From Oscillospiraceae bacterium (GTDB taxonomy: Bacteria; Bacillota; Clostridia; Oscillospirales; Ruminococcaceae), in NCBI GenBank assembly GCA_017540225.1, contig JAFYBM010000231.1, positions 1 to 51,943 on the forward strand: a DNA stretch of 51,943 bases, given 5' to 3'. The notes beneath the pieces were generated by a model. That model was given only the letters and a program-made list of their open reading frames with translations, ran no database searches and had not been told where the DNA came from. Below are positions 7,899-15,969 of the stretch, piece after piece. The position numbers and the translations under genes were made by a program. Position 1 is the stretch's first letter. Each line of letters begins with the position of its first letter.

Positions 7899-8996
7899 AT
7901 GATGGATGCAACGGTGCGGCGGATTGTGACAGCGGGGGCGATTCTGCTCGGAATTGCGGCGGTACTGCTGCATATTGAGGCTATTCCGTTGCTGCTTGGG
8001 AAGCTGCTGCACGTTTTCCGGCCGCTGCTGCTGGGGATTCTGTTTGCGTCGATGCTGTCACCGGCCTATGAGCGGCTGTGCGCAGATTTCGGCCGTGCGG
8101 CAGACCGGAGAAAAATACAAAAAAGGGGCTGGATCCGGCCGATTTCACTGTTCGGCGCGATGCTGCCGCCTGTGCTTGTACTGGTCAGCATCATTTGTAT
8201 ACTCATCCCGCAGATCATGAACTCTGTCCGGCTGATCTCTGACAATCTATCGCTTTACAGCGACAATCTGCGGACATGGTTCAGCCGCTATTCCGAAACG
8301 CGGCTGGCACAGCTCATTTCGCCGGAACAGCTTGAAGCGTGGCTCGCTGCTTTCCAGAATGACGCGCCTGCGCTGCTTCGCAAGACCTATGACCGCACAG
8401 CTGCATTGCTTGAGGCCTTGCTGGACATCGGCATCGGGGCGGTGTTTTCGCTGTATCTGCTTGCAGACAAGCCCCGTCTGTTCCGTCAGATGATGCAGCT
8501 CTGCGGCAGTTTCCCTTCCAGAGCACGCCTGCTGCGCATCTGGGAACGCGGCCGTCTCATCTGCAATACCTTTGCGCGGTTTCTCAGCTCGCAGTGCAAA
8601 GAATCGCTGATCCTCGGTGTCATGTGCTGGCTTGGGATGCAGATGTTTCATTTCCCGTATCCGGTACTGATCAGTGCGGTCATCGGCATCACAAATATTG
8701 TACCGTATATCGGCCCGCTTGCCGGAACGGTTCCCTGCGCGCTGCTTCTGCTGATGGTGCAGCCGCGTGCGGTTATCTGGTTTCTGCTGTTTATTTTGCT
8801 GCTTCAGCAAATCGAAAGCAACCTGATTTATCCGCGTGTTGTCGGACATTCGATCGGACTGCCTCCTGCATGGGTGCTCGCTGCAATTGTAACCGGCGGC
8901 GGACTATTCGGCATGGCCGGGCTGCTCCTCGGTGTACCGCTTGCGGCGGTGCTGTATACAATTTTGTTTCCGGATGAGGAATCGCTGAACGCCTGA
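7899..8996 (+). CDS. AI-2E family (YtvI/PerM-like) membrane transporter
   Basis: A polytopic membrane protein of 365 residues from the AI-2E/PerM family, whose members export small molecules or ions; the substrate here is unknown. About eight hydrophobic segments are visible: two at the N-terminus, one after the RGWIRP stretch, and a C-terminal block with the family signatures IGITNIVPYIGPLAG and NLIYPRVVGHSIGLPP. The RBS AAGGAGG (about 7889-7895) could serve the ATG at 7899 or 7902. The sporulation-linked homologue YtvI is the nearest functional analogue I can name. It stands alone between a palindromic repeat and a terminator-like hairpin. Confidence 0.88.
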   Translation: MMDATVRRIVTAGAILLGIAAVLLHIEAIPLLLGKLLHVFRPLLLGILFASMLSPAYERLCADFGRAADRRKIQKRGWIRPISLFGAMLPPVLVLVSIICILIPQIMNSVRLISDNLSLYSDNLRTWFSRYSETRLAQLISPEQLEAWLAAFQNDAPALLRKTYDRTAALLEALLDIGIGAVFSLYLLADKPRLFRQMMQLCGSFPSRARLLRIWERGRLICNTFARFLSSQCKESLILGVMCWLGMQMFHFPYPVLISAVIGITNIVPYIGPLAGTVPCALLLLMVQPRAVIWFLLFILLLQQIESNLIYPRVVGHSIGLPPAWVLAAIVTGGGLFGMAGLLLGVPLAAVLYTILFPDEESLNA

Positions 8997-9014
8997 CGAA
9001 TCTTTTTCTGCTGC

Positions 9015-9045
9015 CCCATTGCGTTTTTCTGCATTTTGTGATATA
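9015..9045 (+). repeat. Upstream copy of a 31-bp direct repeat carrying a promoter-like core
   Basis: Bases 9015-9045 are identical to 9110-9140 (31 of 31). This copy keeps TTGCGT (9019-9024), but its -10 is TATAGC rather than TATAAT, so it is probably a weak or dead promoter left by a local duplication. Confidence 0.8.
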
Positions 9046-9070
9046 GCCGGCAGTGCCGGCCTCCGTTTTT
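9046..9070 (+). terminator. Hairpin terminator after the AI-2E family gene
   Basis: GCCGGC, loop AGT, GCCGGC (9046-9060), then CTCCGTTTTT. It sits between the two copies of the 31-bp repeat and would separate the AI-2E gene from vanY. Confidence 0.6.
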
Positions 9071-9113
9071 GCTCCCATAATTGTTCCATTTTTATCTTTT
9101 TCATCTTCTCCCA

Positions 9114-9142
9114 TTGCGTTTTTCTGCATTTTGTGATATAAT
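9114..9142 (+). promoter_or_regulatory. Promoter TTGCGT-17-TATAAT for the VanY-type carboxypeptidase
   Basis: TTGCGT at 9114-9119, a 17-bp spacer and TATAAT at 9137-9142, about 50 bp before the ATG at 9192. It shares its core and flanks with the promoter at 1608-1636. Confidence 0.75.
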
Positions 9143-9191
9143 ATATAGGAAGCCCGCTCAGGGAATCAGAAACAAAAAACAGAAAGGAAAC

Positions 9192-10349
9192 ATGAAAATG
9201 GCTACCCAGAAACAGAAAAAAAAGCAAAAAAACAATATTGTGCTGCCGGCAGCGATTCTGACGACCTTCGGTCTTGCGGCAATCCTGACCGTTCTCGTTG
9301 CGGATCACACGCCGCGCAGCAATATTTCTGAAAATTCAGCGGATGTGATTGAGGAGCTTCCCGAAATTACCACGGAGGTGACTGTTACGACAGCTGAAAC
9401 ATCTGAAACCACAGCAGAAGTGACAACGGAGCCGGCACCCCTGCCGCCCGGATCGGTCACCGGTCTGACGCTCTCTTTCTATGAGACTGCGCTCAAGGTC
9501 GGCGATACACCTGTCATGCCGCTTGTAACTATGACACCGGAAGATGCTGTGGATAAATCCGAGAAATGGGAAACAACCGATCCTGCGGTTGCAACGGTCG
9601 ATGGCATCGGCTGGATTACAGCAGTCGGCGCAGGAAGCTGCATTGTCCGCGTCACATCGGTCAATAATCCTGCCGTATTTGCGGAGGTCAAGGTTTCTGT
9701 TGCAGATCCGAACGGTTCAGCACAGGCCAAGCGCAAGCCGGCTGAGACCAAACCGGCTGACACTGCACCTGCGGAAACCACTGCAAATGCAGCAGCCGCC
9801 GGAACCGTTGCGGGCATGGAGGTTAAGGACGGCATCACCTATATTCAGGGCGTCATGATCGTCAACAAGACCTATTCCCTTCCGGCGTCCTACAATCCGC
9901 AGGGACTGCTGCCGGAGGCACAGGCGGCCTTTGCAGAGATGCAGGCCGGCGCAAAAGCGGACGGCTACACACTGACATCGGCATCGGATTTCCGGTCCTA
10001 CGAGACACAGGAAACGCTCTATAACAATTATGTTGCGCGGGACGGCAAGGAGAAAGCCGATACGTTCTCTGCACGCGCAGGCCATTCCGAGCACCAGACC
10101 GGTCTGACGATCGACGTGAACTATGCGGGAGATGAATTCAACAGCACACCGGAGGCAAAATGGCTTGCTGACAACTGCTGGAAATACGGTTTCATCATTC
10201 GTTACCCGCAGGGAAAGGAAGCAGCGACCGGCTTCAAATACGAGTCATGGCACATTCGGTATGTCGGCAAGGAGCTTGCGCAGAAGATTACGGAAAGCGG
10301 TCTTTGCCTGGAGGAATACTTCGGCATCGACTCAAAATATGCAGAATAA
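9192..10349 (+). CDS. Membrane-anchored D-alanyl-D-alanine carboxypeptidase (VanY family) with a BIG2 domain
   Basis: Zinc D,D-carboxypeptidase that trims the last D-Ala from peptidoglycan stem peptides. Of 385 residues, a Lys-rich start and one hydrophobic helix (about 14-36) anchor it outside the cell. A Thr/Glu-rich linker follows, then a BIG2 Ig-like domain (about 95-170: WETTDPAVATVDGIGWITAVGAG), an Ala/Pro/Thr linker, and the VanY domain (about 220-375). Zinc and catalytic residues are in SEHQTGLTIDV and ESWHIRYV. The RBS AGAAAGGAAA precedes the ATG at 9192. There are no van resistance genes nearby, so the role is probably wall maturation rather than glycopeptide resistance. Confidence 0.9.
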   Translation: MKMATQKQKKKQKNNIVLPAAILTTFGLAAILTVLVADHTPRSNISENSADVIEELPEITTEVTVTTAETSETTAEVTTEPAPLPPGSVTGLTLSFYETALKVGDTPVMPLVTMTPEDAVDKSEKWETTDPAVATVDGIGWITAVGAGSCIVRVTSVNNPAVFAEVKVSVADPNGSAQAKRKPAETKPADTAPAETTANAAAAGTVAGMEVKDGITYIQGVMIVNKTYSLPASYNPQGLLPEAQAAFAEMQAGAKADGYTLTSASDFRSYETQETLYNNYVARDGKEKADTFSARAGHSEHQTGLTIDVNYAGDEFNSTPEAKWLADNCWKYGFIIRYPQGKEAATGFKYESWHIRYVGKELAQKITESGLCLEEYFGIDSKYAE

Positions 10350-10356
10350 CACAAAA

Positions 10357-10395
10357 AGCAGGGGAAAGGATGAACCTTTCCCCTGCTCTGTTTTT
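10357..10395. terminator. Bidirectional terminator between convergent genes
   Basis: AGCAGGGGAAAGG, loop ATGAA, CCTTTCCCCTGCT, then CTGTTTTT: a perfect 13-bp stem. The A-run on the left serves the minus-strand gene, whose stop codon overlaps the T-run at 10394-10396. Confidence 0.88.
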
Positions 10396-11191
10396 ATCCG
10401 TAAAGCGCCGAGCCGAAGAATACACGGTCAAAGAAATCGCGTGTTTTTTCCTCTCCGAGTGCCTTTTTGAAAACATCCGTTGAAACGCCGCCCTTTTCGA
10501 TCAGGCCGTCACTGTAAGCCTTGGTCGCAGCAAGCTGCGCTGCGGCCTGCTCCGGTAAGCTCGGCTCCAGTGCCGCTGCCGCATCCAGATAGGTGCGGAG
10601 TGCATCATAAAACATCTCCTGATTCAGCGGATCCTCCGCCTTTTTGAGCTGCTTGTGCATGACCACACTGAGCAGACTGTCATACCAGTTTTCCGAAACG
10701 TCCAGATCGGAAACCTGTTCATAGCGCGCTGTCATTTCACGGAGCTGACCGAGTACCTGCTGATATTCCGCAGTCTGCGTATCACCGACCAGATCGTAGT
10801 ATTCCACATAGGATTTCCGGTTGCCGAGAATATACATATAATCCAGTGTGCAAAGCGGCACATCGCGCTCATACGGCGTAATCATGAACGAAACCATCTG
10901 CATAAAGCCCATATTTGCGCGCATGACCGACAGATTTCCCAGCCCCTCGATCTCATACTGATCCGTGTGGAACTTCATCAGTCCGTAGAAGCGAAGATCC
11001 GCGTATTCGCCTGCGTCCAGCTCCCTGACGGTGAAATGCTCCTCAGCGATTTGCAGTCCGTTGGCAATTGTATCGTACATCACGCGGTTGTTCTGCATTG
11101 CGTGATAGGTCAGAAAGCCCGCGAACAGCGCGATCAGCAGCAGAAATACCAGAAGAACCTTCGGCCACTTTTTCTTCTTTTCCGCACTCAT
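10394..11191 (-). CDS. Unknown membrane-anchored extracytoplasmic protein
   Basis: A 265-residue protein I do not recognise with confidence. A Lys-rich start (MSAEKKKKW) and one helix (about 9-29) suggest an N-terminal anchor with the rest outside the cell. The middle (about 60-130) contains LRFYGLMKFHTDQYEI, PYERDVPLCTLDYMYI and SYVEYYDL, followed by an acidic, helical C-terminal half. The central block faintly recalls the core of ferredoxin-dependent bilin reductases, but this is only an impression. It lies 18 bp downstream of the kinase-like gene on the same strand, so the pair is probably co-transcribed. Confidence 0.7.
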   Translation of the reverse strand: MSAEKKKKWPKVLLVFLLLIALFAGFLTYHAMQNNRVMYDTIANGLQIAEEHFTVRELDAGEYADLRFYGLMKFHTDQYEIEGLGNLSVMRANMGFMQMVSFMITPYERDVPLCTLDYMYILGNRKSYVEYYDLVGDTQTAEYQQVLGQLREMTARYEQVSDLDVSENWYDSLLSVVMHKQLKKAEDPLNQEMFYDALRTYLDAAAALEPSLPEQAAAQLAATKAYSDGLIEKGGVSTDVFKKALGEEKTRDFFDRVFFGSALYG

Positions 11192-11209
11192 TCCTTGTTA
11201 ATCCTTCTT

Positions 11210-11971
11210 TCAGACATAATCCACAACATTGACCCAGCGGGAAAGCAGTGCGAAATCATCCTCGCTGTTTTCCTTCACGGACTGCGATGCCGCAACAATC
11301 GGCATCCAGTTCTGCACATACTGGATCGCAGTATCGCTCATTTTGCAGAAGAGCTTGAGATACTGCTTGGCCTGCTCCTCCTGCCCGTTCAGCACCATCC
11401 AGAGATAGGTTCTTGCCACATCCGCAGATGCATTGCCCTGTGTGACGTGCGCCCAGTCGATAATAAACGGTGTACCGTCCGGCGTGATGATGATATTGGT
11501 CGGGTTGAAATCGCCGTGGCAGACCTTCTTGTGCTTCGGCATACCCTCTAAGCGCGTATGCAGCTCAAAGCGGATCGTCGCCTCGAATTTGCTGTCGCTG
11601 ATCTTGCGGTGCATTTTGTCCTTGAGCTTGGTCAGCAGCGGTGCGCGCTTGGTGTGGATCTCCATTTGCAGCGCGACAAACTGTTTGAGATATTCGTCTT
11701 TTTTGTCCGGATTTTCGTCCATGAGCTCCTGCAAGGTCTTGCCCTCGATATAATCCGAGCGGATCGCCCATTCACCTGCTGCGGTCTTGAAAACCTCATG
11801 GATCTTCGGAATATGAAGATCGGTTTCCTCCACACGCGCCTGATTCAGCGCCTCATTCAGCACGGATGCCTTGGAATAATCCGGACTGAACAGCTTGACA
11901 ACTGTATCGCCTTCGCGGTAAATGACTTTTTTCGGACGGGTCGCAATGACCTGATCTTTCTGATACAGCAT
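11210..11971 (-). CDS. Aminoglycoside-phosphotransferase-fold kinase
   Basis: Small-molecule kinase of the APH/choline-kinase fold, 253 residues. The catalytic loop is HGDFNPTNI and the metal-binding motif IIDWAHV follows about 15 residues later. An N-terminal lobe Lys is in DTVVKLF. Nothing indicates the substrate; resistance, sugar phosphorylation or a housekeeping role are all possible. The RBS AAGGGGG lies just upstream of the ATG. It is followed by an unknown anchored protein and preceded, 19 bp away, by adhE, so all three may share a transcript. Confidence 0.82.
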   Translation of the reverse strand: MLYQKDQVIATRPKKVIYREGDTVVKLFSPDYSKASVLNEALNQARVEETDLHIPKIHEVFKTAAGEWAIRSDYIEGKTLQELMDENPDKKDEYLKQFVALQMEIHTKRAPLLTKLKDKMHRKISDSKFEATIRFELHTRLEGMPKHKKVCHGDFNPTNIIITPDGTPFIIDWAHVTQGNASADVARTYLWMVLNGQEEQAKQYLKLFCKMSDTAIQYVQNWMPIVAASQSVKENSEDDFALLSRWVNVVDYV

Positions 11972-11990
11972 TTGAATTTGCCCCCTTTAT

Positions 11991-14438
11991 TCAGACCTGT
12001 TCGCTGTTGTTTCCGTAGTATGCATTCAGATACATCTGCCTGATCTCGCTGATGAGCGGATAGCGCGGGTTCGCACCGGTGCACTGGTCATCGAACGCCT
12101 GCTCGCACATTGCATCGAGGCGGTCGAGGAAGTCTTTTTCGTCGATGCCCCATTCCTTGATGCTGTCCGGAATGCCGATCGTCTTTTTGAGATCATTGAG
12201 CGCCTTGATCAGATTCTCGACCTTTTCGCGGTCGTTCCTGCCCTTAATGCCGACGGCCGCCGCCATTTCTGCATAGCGTGCCAGTGTGTGCGGATAGCCG
12301 TACTGCGGGAAGGTGCCCATTTTCGGCGGCACCTCTGCGGAATTGAAGCGGATGACCTGTTCCAGCATCAGCGCATTGGCTACGCCGTGCGGAATGTGGT
12401 GGAATGCACCGAGCTTGTGCGCCATTGAGTGGCAGACACCGAGGAACGCATTTGCAAAGGCCATGCCTGCGAGTGTTGCTGCATTCGCCATATTGCCCCA
12501 TGCTTCTTCGTCCTTTGCGCCGTTTTTATAGGTGCGCGGCAGATTTTCAAATACGAGCTTCAAAGAGCGGATCGCAAGGCCGTCGGTGTAGTCGGTTGCC
12601 AGCATCGAAGCATAGGCTTCGAGCGCGTGTGTTGCAACGTCAATGCCGGATGCCGAGGTCAGACCCTTCGGCGCGGTTTTCATCATATCCGGATCGACAA
12701 TTGCCATTTTCGGCATCAGCTCATAGTCTGCCAGCGGATACTTCACACCGCTGTCCTGATCGGTAATGACAGCGAACGGCGTGACCTCGGAGCCGGTGCC
12801 GGCAGAGGTCGGAACCGCGATGAAATATGCTTTGTCACCCATATGCGGGAAGGTGTAAATACGCTTGCGAATATCGACAAAACGCATTGCCATATCCATG
12901 AAATCTGCCTCCGGATGCTCATAGAGCACCCACATGATCTTGCCGGCATCCATTGCCGAGCCGCCGCCGAGTGCAATAATCACATCTGGCTGGAATGCTG
13001 TCATGGCCGCAGCACCCTTCTGTGCAGAGTCAAGCGTCGGATCCGGCTCAACCTCAAAGAAGGTGCTGTAGGTGATGCCGAGCTTTTCCAGCTTGTCGGT
13101 GATGCATTTGGTATAGCCGTTCTTGAAAAGGAAGCTGTCGGTCACGAGAAATGCGCGCTTTTTGCCCATCATTTTCAGCTCATCGAGTGCAACGGGCAGA
13201 CAGCCCTGCTTGATATAGACCTTTTCCGGCGCACGGAACCACAGCATATTCTCTCTCCTCTCCGCAACGGTTTTGATATTGAGCAGATGCTTGACGCCGA
13301 CATTTTCACTGACGGAATTGCCGCCCCACGAGCCGCATCCCAGCGTCAGCGACGGACGCAGATCAAAGTTATAGAGATCGCCGATGCCGCCGTGCGAGGA
13401 CGGGGTATTGACGAGAATGCGGCAGGTTTTCATGCGTGCGGCCATTTCGTCGATCTTGGCACGCTCAGTCACAGCATTGAGATAGACAGAGGAGGTGTGG
13501 CCGAAGCCGCCGTCCGCAATCAGACGCTCCGCCTTCTGCATTGCTTCTTCAAAATTCTTTGCGCGGTACATTGCAAGCACCGGCGAGAGCTTTTCGTGTG
13601 CAAATTCCTCGTCAATGCTGACATCCTCGACCTCACCGATCAGGATCTTCGTTGTTTCCGGCACTTCGACGCCGGCGAGCGCTGCGATGGTATGCGCCTT
13701 CTGACCGACGATCTTTGCATTCAGCGAGCCGTTGATGATAATGGTACGGCGCACCTTGTCAAGCTCCTCACCCTGCAGGAAATAGCAGCCGCGGGCAGTG
13801 AATTCCTTTTTCACCTTATCATAGATCTTATCCAGCACGATCGTGGACTGCTCCGAGGCACAGATCATGCCGTTGTCAAAGGTTTTGGAGTGGATAATGG
13901 AGTTGACGGCGAGCGTAATGTCAGCAGAGTCGTCGATAATCGCAGGAGTATTGCCCGCACCGACACCGACTGCCGGTTTGCCGCTTGAATAGGCGGCATT
14001 GACCATGCCGGGGCCGCCGGTTGCGAGAATGATGTCAGAATAACGCATGACCGTATTGGTCATATCGAGCGAAGGCTTGTCGATCCAGCCGATGATGCCT
14101 TCCGGTGCGCCGGCTTTATATGCGGCCTCTGCAACAATCCTTGCCGCCGCAATGGTCGATTCCTTTGCGCGGGGATGCGGCGAAATGATGATGCCGTTGC
14201 GCGTTTTCAGGGTAATCAGCGTTTTGAAGATTGCAGTCGAGGTCGGGTTTGTGGTCGGAATGACCGCCGCAATGACACCGATCGGCTCGGCTATGCGCAT
14301 CGTGCCCATTGCGGGATTGCGCTCGATCACGCCGCAGGTTTTGGTATCACGGTAGGCGTTGTAGATATACTCGGAGGCAAAGTGATTTTTGATGACCTTA
14401 TCCTCCACCACGCCCATGCCGGTTTCCTCAACTGCCAT
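11991..14438 (-). CDS. adhE: Bifunctional acetaldehyde-CoA/alcohol dehydrogenase, part downstream of an in-frame amber codon
   Basis: AdhE reduces acetyl-CoA to acetaldehyde (N-terminal aldehyde dehydrogenase domain) and then to ethanol (C-terminal iron alcohol dehydrogenase domain). The aldehyde domain keeps its catalytic Cys in NGMICASEQS and the GVGAGNTP loop; the alcohol domain keeps GGGSAMDAGK and the metal-binding HSMAHKLGAFHH. The homologous frame really starts at the ATG at 14603, with strong RBS GGAGG, giving 870 codons, the normal AdhE length. However, codon 32 (14508-14510) is TAG where homologues usually have Gln. The longest intact frame after it starts at 14438, with no evident RBS. 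If the base is real, the gene is broken or needs readthrough or internal initiation. Confidence 0.85.
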   Translation of the reverse strand: MAVEETGMGVVEDKVIKNHFASEYIYNAYRDTKTCGVIERNPAMGTMRIAEPIGVIAAVIPTTNPTSTAIFKTLITLKTRNGIIISPHPRAKESTIAAARIVAEAAYKAGAPEGIIGWIDKPSLDMTNTVMRYSDIILATGGPGMVNAAYSSGKPAVGVGAGNTPAIIDDSADITLAVNSIIHSKTFDNGMICASEQSTIVLDKIYDKVKKEFTARGCYFLQGEELDKVRRTIIINGSLNAKIVGQKAHTIAALAGVEVPETTKILIGEVEDVSIDEEFAHEKLSPVLAMYRAKNFEEAMQKAERLIADGGFGHTSSVYLNAVTERAKIDEMAARMKTCRILVNTPSSHGGIGDLYNFDLRPSLTLGCGSWGGNSVSENVGVKHLLNIKTVAERRENMLWFRAPEKVYIKQGCLPVALDELKMMGKKRAFLVTDSFLFKNGYTKCITDKLEKLGITYSTFFEVEPDPTLDSAQKGAAAMTAFQPDVIIALGGGSAMDAGKIMWVLYEHPEADFMDMAMRFVDIRKRIYTFPHMGDKAYFIAVPTSAGTGSEVTPFAVITDQDSGVKYPLADYELMPKMAIVDPDMMKTAPKGLTSASGIDVATHALEAYASMLATDYTDGLAIRSLKLVFENLPRTYKNGAKDEEAWGNMANAATLAGMAFANAFLGVCHSMAHKLGAFHHIPHGVANALMLEQVIRFNSAEVPPKMGTFPQYGYPHTLARYAEMAAAVGIKGRNDREKVENLIKALNDLKKTIGIPDSIKEWGIDEKDFLDRLDAMCEQAFDDQCTGANPRYPLISEIRQMYLNAYYGNNSEQV

Positions 14439-14603
14439 TTTTGCCAGTGGGATTCTTGCCTGATTCGCGGCAATCGCCGCCGCACGGAAAATCTCGTCAA
14501 CCTTTTCCTACGGGAATTTCGCAAACTCTGCCTGCGCCTTCCGGACGCTGTTAATCAGCCCGCGCAGCGCCTCAACATTGTCAATGACCGGATATTCTTT
14601 CAT
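14439..14603 (-). pseudogene. adhE: N-terminal segment of adhE ending in TAG (codon 32)
   Basis: From the ATG at 14603 (RBS GGAGG, 6-7 bp spacing) the frame reads MKEYPVIDNV..., ends in FAKFP and then TAG at 14510-14508. It continues without shift into EKVDEIFRAAAIAANQAR and the rest of AdhE. A single C-to-T change (CAG to TAG) explains it. The frame is otherwise intact, so either the mutation is recent or the base is a sequencing error. Confidence 0.85.
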
Positions 14604-14640
14604 GATAAACCTCCGATTTCTGATTTGCCGGGGTAACATC

Positions 14641-14702
14641 AGGCGGCAGAACGTCCTCCGCGCTCCGAAAACCGGAATCGGAGACACTCTGCCGCCTTTT
14701 TT
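14641..14702. other. Nested hairpin in the oadB-adhE spacer
   Basis: A perfect outer stem (14641-14650 with 14688-14697, AGGCGGCAGA) encloses a perfect inner stem (CTCCGA / TCGGAG, 14663-14668 with 14678-14683). The T6 run is on the plus-strand side, where no gene needs a terminator. On the minus strand it lies between the oadB stop and the adhE RBS, so it could be a weak terminator, a processing site or an adhE leader structure. Confidence 0.6.
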
Positions 14703-14730
14703 CCATATTTATTTACCAGCCTGCCGCTGT

Positions 14731-15942
14731 TCAGCCGATCACAGAAAGCAGAACGCCCGCTGCAACTGCCGAACCGATAACGCCGGCCACATTCGGGCCC
14801 ATTGCGTGCATCAGCAGGAAGTTGGTCGGATCGGTCTCCGCACCGACCTTCTGGGAAATTCGCGCTGCCATCGGAACTGCGGAAACACCCGCGGAGCCGA
14901 TCAGCGGATTGACCTTGCCGCCCGTGACCTTATACATGATCTTGCCGAAGATCAGGCCGCAGGCCGTGCCGAGCGAGAATGCAATGACACCCAGCAGCAT
15001 GACGCCGCCGAACTTGATGTTGATGATCTGATCCGCCTTCGTGGTCGCGCCGACGGAAATGCCGAGGAAGATCGTAATGATGTTCATCAGCGCATTCTGC
15101 GCGGTGTCAATCAGACGCGCAGCCACACCGGATTCCTTGAGCAGGTTGCCGAACATCAGCATACCGACAAGCGGTGCTGCGGAGGGAACCAGCAGCGAAA
15201 CAATGATCGTAACCGCGATCGGGAAAATGATGCGCTCGGTCTTGGAAACGGTACGGAGCTGTTCCATCTTGACGGAACGCTCTTTTTTCGAGGTCAGCGC
15301 CTTCATGATCGGCGGCTGAATGATCGGCACCAGTGCCATATAAGTATATGCAGCCAGCGCGATATTACCCGTTGTAATTGCGCCGCCGCCTGTCAGCAGA
15401 CGGGTCGAAACATAAATTGCGGTCGGGCCGTCCGCGCCGCCGATAATCGCAATGGAGCCGGCCTCCGCCGCGGTAAAGCCCAGCAGACCTGCCACAACGA
15501 ATGTAAAGAAGATGCCGCCCTGCGCCGCAGCACCCAGCAGGAAGCTCTTGGGATTTGCGATCAGCGGGGAGAAATCGGTCATACAGCCGATGCCGAGGAA
15601 GATCAGCGGCGGATATATTTGCAGCTTGACGCCGAGATATAGTATATCCAGTAATCCGCCCTCTTTCAGCACCTCTCCGTAATTCACATGGCCGTCAACC
15701 AGCACCCAGAGATCGGGGTGATAGAGTCCAGCCATCGGCAGATTCGTCAGCAGCATACCGAAAGAGATCGGCAGCAGCAGCAGCGGCTCAAAGCCTTTGG
15801 CTATCGCAAGATACATAAATACAAATGACACCAGAATCATGATCAGATTCTTCCAGCCGCCTTCCGCAAACAGCGCGTGCATTCCGCTGTCCGACCAGAG
15901 GCCGCCGAGGGTGTTGGTAAAGAAATCCAGTACACCGCTCAT
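14731..15942 (-). CDS. Sodium-pumping decarboxylase beta subunit (OadB/GcdB/MmdB family)
   Basis: Membrane subunit of biotin-dependent decarboxylases that couple decarboxylation of carboxybiotin to Na+ export. At 403 residues it has the usual length, with about ten hydrophobic segments. The family signatures GIGCMTDFSPLIANP and IIGGADGPTAIY are intact; the Asp in GGADGP is the known functional residue. It follows OadG by 27 bp on the same strand. The substrate (oxaloacetate, methylmalonyl-CoA or glutaconyl-CoA) is set by the carboxyltransferase alpha subunit, which is not in this window, so no specific symbol is given. Confidence 0.92.
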   Translation of the reverse strand: MSGVLDFFTNTLGGLWSDSGMHALFAEGGWKNLIMILVSFVFMYLAIAKGFEPLLLLPISFGMLLTNLPMAGLYHPDLWVLVDGHVNYGEVLKEGGLLDILYLGVKLQIYPPLIFLGIGCMTDFSPLIANPKSFLLGAAAQGGIFFTFVVAGLLGFTAAEAGSIAIIGGADGPTAIYVSTRLLTGGGAITTGNIALAAYTYMALVPIIQPPIMKALTSKKERSVKMEQLRTVSKTERIIFPIAVTIIVSLLVPSAAPLVGMLMFGNLLKESGVAARLIDTAQNALMNIITIFLGISVGATTKADQIINIKFGGVMLLGVIAFSLGTACGLIFGKIMYKVTGGKVNPLIGSAGVSAVPMAARISQKVGAETDPTNFLLMHAMGPNVAGVIGSAVAAGVLLSVIG

Positions 15943-15969
15943 GATTTCAATCCTCCAAGCTGTTTTTTC

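Noticed and set aside
9192..10349. Vancomycin resistance locus (VanY)
   Set aside because: Only the carboxypeptidase is present, with a BIG2 domain and no vanH, ligase, vanX or regulator nearby.
12429..13988. Long open frame on the plus strand opposite adhE (519 codons)
   Set aside because: It mirrors the codon pattern of adhE, which has clear homology and motifs; the antisense product has no recognisable domain or RBS.
14501..14603. Reading the adhE amber codon as pyrrolysine or a recoding site
   Set aside because: AdhE is not a known pyrrolysine protein and no recoding structure is visible; a point mutation or sequence error is simpler.
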